Origin: Stieleria magnilauensis
Lineage (GTDB): Bacteria; Planctomycetota; Planctomycetia; Pirellulales; Pirellulaceae
Reading direction: 5' to 3'
Length of the DNA: 64,000 bases
Assembly (NCBI GenBank): GCA_007753675.1
Contig: CP036432.1
Coordinates: 7,876,233 to 7,940,232, forward strand
Shown in pieces: positions 60,795 through 64,000 of this stretch. Each line of letters starts with the position of its first letter. Position 1 is the stretch's first letter. The position numbers and the translations under genes were made by a program. The notes beneath the pieces are model-generated. The model did not search any database. It was not told the origin of the DNA and saw nothing but the letters and a program-made list of their open reading frames with translations.

Positions 60795-61355
60795 ATGTCC
60801 GCCGAAGAAACCTTGATGGACGCCGAAGAACGTATGGAAAAGGCGATCAGCGTACTGGGCACACAGCTTTCCGGAATTCGTACCGGTCGAGCCACGCCCG
60901 GATTGGTTGATTCGCTCAAAGTCGAAGCGTACGGTTCGACGTCGCCGCTGAAGCAACTCGCTTCGATCGGGACCCCCGAACCGCAGCAAATTCTGATCCG
61001 CCCGTACGATGCCGGCACGATCAAGGATATCGAAAAAGCGATCGTTGGCAGTGACCTGGGGCTGAACCCGCAAAACGACGGTCGCGTCATTCGGCTGAAC
61101 ATCCCCGCGCTCTCAACCGATGTCCGCAAGAAAATGGTTTCGCGGATCAAAGAGCTGGCCGAGGACTCCAAAATCTCCATCCGCAACATTCGTCGCGACG
61201 CCAACAAGACGGCGGACCAATTGGAGAAAGACAAGGAGCTGACCGAAGACGATCGCGACAAGCTGAAGAGCGATGTTCAAGATTTGCTGAAAAAGTTCGA
61301 AGAGCAAATCAACGAAATGGCCAAAGCACGCGAAGCGGAAGTGATGGAAGCCTAA
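60795..61355 (+). CDS. frr: Ribosome recycling factor
   Basis: ATG 60795 gives 186 aa of normal length. RRF splits the post-termination ribosome with EF-G. Recognisable are the RTGRATPGLVDSLKVEAYGS segment and the NIPALSTDVRKKMVSRIKEL helix with a long coiled C-terminal half. Its stop codon TAA (61353-61355) is supplied by the first bases of the dispersed 28-bp repeat. Confidence 0.96.
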   Translation: MSAEETLMDAEERMEKAISVLGTQLSGIRTGRATPGLVDSLKVEAYGSTSPLKQLASIGTPEPQQILIRPYDAGTIKDIEKAIVGSDLGLNPQNDGRVIRLNIPALSTDVRKKMVSRIKELAEDSKISIRNIRRDANKTADQLEKDKELTEDDRDKLKSDVQDLLKKFEEQINEMAKAREAEVMEA

Positions 61356-61379
61356 AGTGGGGTAAGCATCCTGCTTGCC
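61352..61379. repeat. Dispersed short repeat, 28-bp unit, copy at frr 3' end
   Basis: This is the exact reverse complement of 4924-4951 over 28 bp. Its second to fourth bases form the frr stop codon. A related gcaagctggaagcttacgcc unit follows at 61388-61420. Convergent gene ends flank it. Confidence 0.8.
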
Positions 61380-61437
61380 TTCACGCGCCACGTCGCAAGC
61401 TGGAAGCTTACGCCACGTCGCAAGCTTGGGGGCAGGG

Positions 61438-62484
61438 TTACAGCGCCCCGGATTTCTTGGGCGCGAGGTCTTTGATCAATCGGCGAATCAGATCGTCGAC
61501 GGTGATCCCATCGGCCTCGGCGGTGAATGTCGGGACGATGCGATGGCGGAGCACCGGGAACGCCAGTTTCTGCACGTCATCGAGCGTGACGTGGGGGCGG
61601 CCGTGCATCAACGCGCGGGCCTTGGACGCCAGCACCAATTGCTGACTGGCCCGCGGTCCCGGCCCCCACTCGATCAATTCTTTGGCCCAGGGGGCGCAGT
61701 TCGGATCGCTGGGCCGCACCGCGCGGACGGCATCGAGCACCCATTCTTTGACGTGCGGCGGCAAAGGGACACGTCGCACCGTTTTTTGGAACGCGATGAT
61801 CTGTTCGCCCGTGACCACGGCTTGCACGGTTGCATCAAAGGTTGACGTGGTGCGGTCGACGATCTCGGACTCTTCTTCGCGACTGGGGTAGTCGACCACC
61901 ACGTGGAACAAGAATCGGTCGCGTTGGGCTTCGGGCAGGGGATACGTCCCCTCCTGTTCGATCGGGTTCTGCGTCGCCAAGACGAAGAACGGTTCGTCCA
62001 GTTTGTACGTTTTGCCGCCCGCGGTGACCTCGTGTTCCTGCATCGCTTCGAGCAGTGCGGCTTGCGTCTTTGGCGGCGTGCGGTTGATCTCGTCGGCCAA
62101 CAACATTTGGGTGAACACGGGGCCGCGTTCGAACAACAATTCACGGCGGCCGGTTTCCGGGTCTTCTTGAATGATGTCGGTACCCGTGATATCGCCGGGC
62201 ATCAGATCGGGCGTGAACTGAATGCGGTGAAATTTCAGGTGCATCGATTCGGCGAGCGTGCGAATCATCAGCGTTTTCGCCAGTCCCGGCACACCCTCGA
62301 GCAGGCAGTGACCGCGGGAGAGGATTGCGATCAACAATTGCTCAATGACGTCTTCCTGGCCGACGACGACACGTCCGACTTGCTGCCGGACCGCCTGGCA
62401 GGATTTGACCAATTCGGCGGCTTTTGCGGCGTCATCTGCGGGCTCGGATGCGGTGCCGGATTCGATCGGTGGCGGTTGGACCAT
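61438..62484 (-). CDS. MoxR-family AAA ATPase
   Basis: ATG 62484 gives 348 aa. MoxR hallmarks are the Walker A LLEGVPGLAKTL, the DITGTDIIQ segment, Walker B LLADEINRTPPKTQAALLEA, sensor 1 FFVLATQNPIEQEGTYPL and the Arg-finger EAQRDRFLF. MoxR ATPases act as chaperones in maturation of enzyme complexes, usually with a VWA partner. The partner would be downstream, but this operon ends at 61438 with a convergent frr, so the usual DUF58/VWA gene is not here. Divergent from the sensor kinase gene. Confidence 0.93.
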   Translation of the reverse strand: MVQPPPIESGTASEPADDAAKAAELVKSCQAVRQQVGRVVVGQEDVIEQLLIAILSRGHCLLEGVPGLAKTLMIRTLAESMHLKFHRIQFTPDLMPGDITGTDIIQEDPETGRRELLFERGPVFTQMLLADEINRTPPKTQAALLEAMQEHEVTAGGKTYKLDEPFFVLATQNPIEQEGTYPLPEAQRDRFLFHVVVDYPSREEESEIVDRTTSTFDATVQAVVTGEQIIAFQKTVRRVPLPPHVKEWVLDAVRAVRPSDPNCAPWAKELIEWGPGPRASQQLVLASKARALMHGRPHVTLDDVQKLAFPVLRHRIVPTFTAEADGITVDDLIRRLIKDLAPKKSGAL

Positions 62485-62651
62485 AAAACTCACTTTTCAC
62501 GAACAGGGATGGGCCCGGATGGACGACATTATTTTAACCGCTGGGGCGACCGTGTGGCTCGGTTGCGACAAACCCGAAACAAATCTTGCCAGGGGGCACG
62601 AATTGGCCGCGCCGGGGTTAAACCGGCATCGGAACACGTTATCTTTGGGAT

Positions 62652-64000
62652 ATGGCATCGCTTTACGTTGTTCGCGGACGAGATCAGGGAAAGCACTTTG
62701 TGCTCGACGGGGATGTCGTGCGCATCGGCCGCGACACGCAAAACGATGTCCAGTTGCTCGACAGCGAAGCCTCGCGTCTGCACGCGGAAATTCGCATCGA
62801 TGCATCCAGTGATTGCCACCTGGTGGATTTGCAGAGCAGCAACGGAACCCAAGTCAACGGAAAGCGGATCCGCGACCAAAAACTGCTCAGCGGTGATCGC
62901 ATCGAGATTGGCAGCACGCTGTTGATTTTTACCGGCACGGGACAACCCACGGCGATCGAAGCCGCACACGGTGTTGATATTGTGCGGCAAAGCAGCGGCG
63001 CCGACGCCAGCCGGATCATTTCATCGCTGGTCCGTCCCACATCGCGAACCAGCGGCATCCGCTTGGACCCGGTGCGGCTGACCGATCACGTCGCCGAGGC
63101 GGTGGTGCCGTTCGAAACCGAACTCTCCTCGTCGTCGGATACGTCGTCCGATACATCGGACTCCTCGGTCGACTCGGTTGAACCGGTGATGAACACGATC
63201 ACCGATAGCGATCGCTCACTGGAGGTCATGTATTTGACCGCGCTGGCGGTCGGCCGGACCGACGATCTGGATGAGTTGCTCGATCGGATCTTGCGGTTGG
63301 TGTTTGATTGGGTCGATGCCGATCGCGGATGCATCATGCTGCGAGACAACGAAACCAACCAGTTGCGACCGGCCGCACGATGCGATCGCCAATCGGCCGA
63401 CGGGCAGCGACATGATGAAGCACCGATCAGCATCAGCAGCACGATTTTGGATTACGTTTTGGACCGTGCCGAGGGAGTTCGAACGAGTGACGCGACCGAC
63501 GACGCGCGGTTTGACGCCGCGGCATCGATCGTCCAGGGCGGTGTCCGCGAGGCGCTGTGCGTGCCGTTGCAGGGACGCTACGACATCGTCGGCGCCCTGT
63601 ACATCGATACCTACACCTCTCCCGGCCAGATCGTTCGCCGCGGCAAGACCCACCGCTTCACTGACGAGCACCTGCGGCTGATCACGGCCATCGGGCATCA
63701 AGCGGCCTTGGCGATCGAGGACACGTTCTACTACTCCGCGCTGTTGCAAAGCGAACGCCTGGCCGCCATGGGGCAAACCATCGCCACGCTCTCGCATCAC
63801 GTGAAGAACATCCTGCAAGGCATTCGCGGCGGAAGTTATCTGATCGAAGCAGGGCTGAAACGAGACGACACCGATGCCGTCCGCCGGGGCTGGGGCATGG
63901 TCGATCGCAATCAAGAACGGATCTCCAATCTCGTGATGGACATGTTGACGTTTTCCAAAGAACGTCAGCCACAAAAGGTCGAAGCCGACTTGAACGAGAC
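62652..64000 (+). CDS. FHA-GAF sensor histidine kinase, 3' end cut by window
   Basis: The ATG at 62652 opens a frame that stays open to the right edge (at least 449 codons). Residues 1-100 are an FHA domain (VVRIGRDTQNDVQL, SRLHAEIRI, DLQSSNGTQVNG). An acidic linker follows, then a GAF domain at about 195-380 (ADRGCIMLRD, ALCVPLQGRYDIVGALYID), and then a HisKA-like helix (IATLSHHVKNILQGIRGG) whose phospho-acceptor is His. FHA binds phosphothreonine, so it may link Ser/Thr kinases to a two-component output. The ATPase domain is outside the window. Confidence 0.9.
   Translation, partial: MASLYVVRGRDQGKHFVLDGDVVRIGRDTQNDVQLLDSEASRLHAEIRIDASSDCHLVDLQSSNGTQVNGKRIRDQKLLSGDRIEIGSTLLIFTGTGQPTAIEAAHGVDIVRQSSGADASRIISSLVRPTSRTSGIRLDPVRLTDHVAEAVVPFETELSSSSDTSSDTSDSSVDSVEPVMNTITDSDRSLEVMYLTALAVGRTDDLDELLDRILRLVFDWVDADRGCIMLRDNETNQLRPAARCDRQSADGQRHDEAPISISSTILDYVLDRAEGVRTSDATDDARFDAAASIVQGGVREALCVPLQGRYDIVGALYIDTYTSPGQIVRRGKTHRFTDEHLRLITAIGHQAALAIEDTFYYSALLQSERLAAMGQTIATLSHHVKNILQGIRGGSYLIEAGLKRDDTDAVRRGWGMVDRNQERISNLVMDMLTFSKERQPQKVEADLNE

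Overview
The window is a piece of a planctomycete chromosome, most likely from the Rhodopirellula/Pirellulaceae group. The reasons are an LEPR-XLL-type export motif protein, an ECF sigma factor translationally coupled to a membrane Ser/Thr kinase with TPRs, TIGR03000 domains, a CxPSR sulfatase, an HTTM protein, PQQ-like beta-propellers, and H4MPT-type CitG/PTPS genes beside ordinary bacterial housekeeping genes. There is no prophage, CRISPR array or rRNA operon.

Layout. 1-986 is the 5' two thirds or so of an IS4-family transposase that runs off the left edge. 1.7-4.8 kb holds small secreted or membrane proteins of unknown role and a 224-bp element with perfect 22-bp terminal inverted repeats. 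5.0-9.95 kb (minus) is a signalling operon, ECF sigma / Ser-Thr kinase-TPR / LEPR-type surface protein, with 4-bp overlaps. 10.3-13.7 kb holds a BON protein, an LpoB plus TPR-lipoprotein pair and a very acidic protein. 13.8-16.3 kb (minus) is an AAA ATPase + VWA-like cassette, followed by a 79-bp tandem repeat array. 17.1-20.2 kb holds a dehalogenase-type hydrolase, a CitG-like and a PTPS-like gene. 20.3-21.9 kb has a carrier-like membrane protein and a hydrolase bracketed by two odd palindromic elements. 22.0-27.3 kb is one 1781-aa transglutaminase-like / DUF4011 / SF1 helicase / Vsr-like nuclease. 27.8-33.8 kb (minus) holds a sulfatase, an NTase-like protein, an HTTM pair and a TIGR03000 protein. 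34.2-45.8 kb mixes trpS, acpS, a TPR protein, a PQQ propeller, a SpoU methyltransferase, a GNAT-like protein, a ketosynthase-like protein without its catalytic Cys, tRNA-Lys, tRNA-Ser and apbE. 45.9-57.2 kb is mostly unknown proteins plus a TIGR03364 oxidoreductase / phosphonatase-like HAD pair. 57.6-61.4 kb is the conserved rpsB-tsf-pyrH-frr order. The right end has a MoxR ATPase divergent from a truncated FHA-GAF-histidine kinase.

The strongest non-genic signal is a large population of structured repeats: palindromes, tandem arrays and short dispersed units. Most sit between the 3' ends of convergent genes. In two places they reach into genes: one supplies the stop codon of frr, and a 102-bp tandem unit carries the last ten codons of the SH3-domain gene. 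The best candidates for an unusual system are the single-protein helicase-nuclease at 22-27 kb, the sigma/kinase/surface-protein operon, the Cys-less ketosynthase and the repeat families. All functions are read from the sequence alone; nothing was searched.
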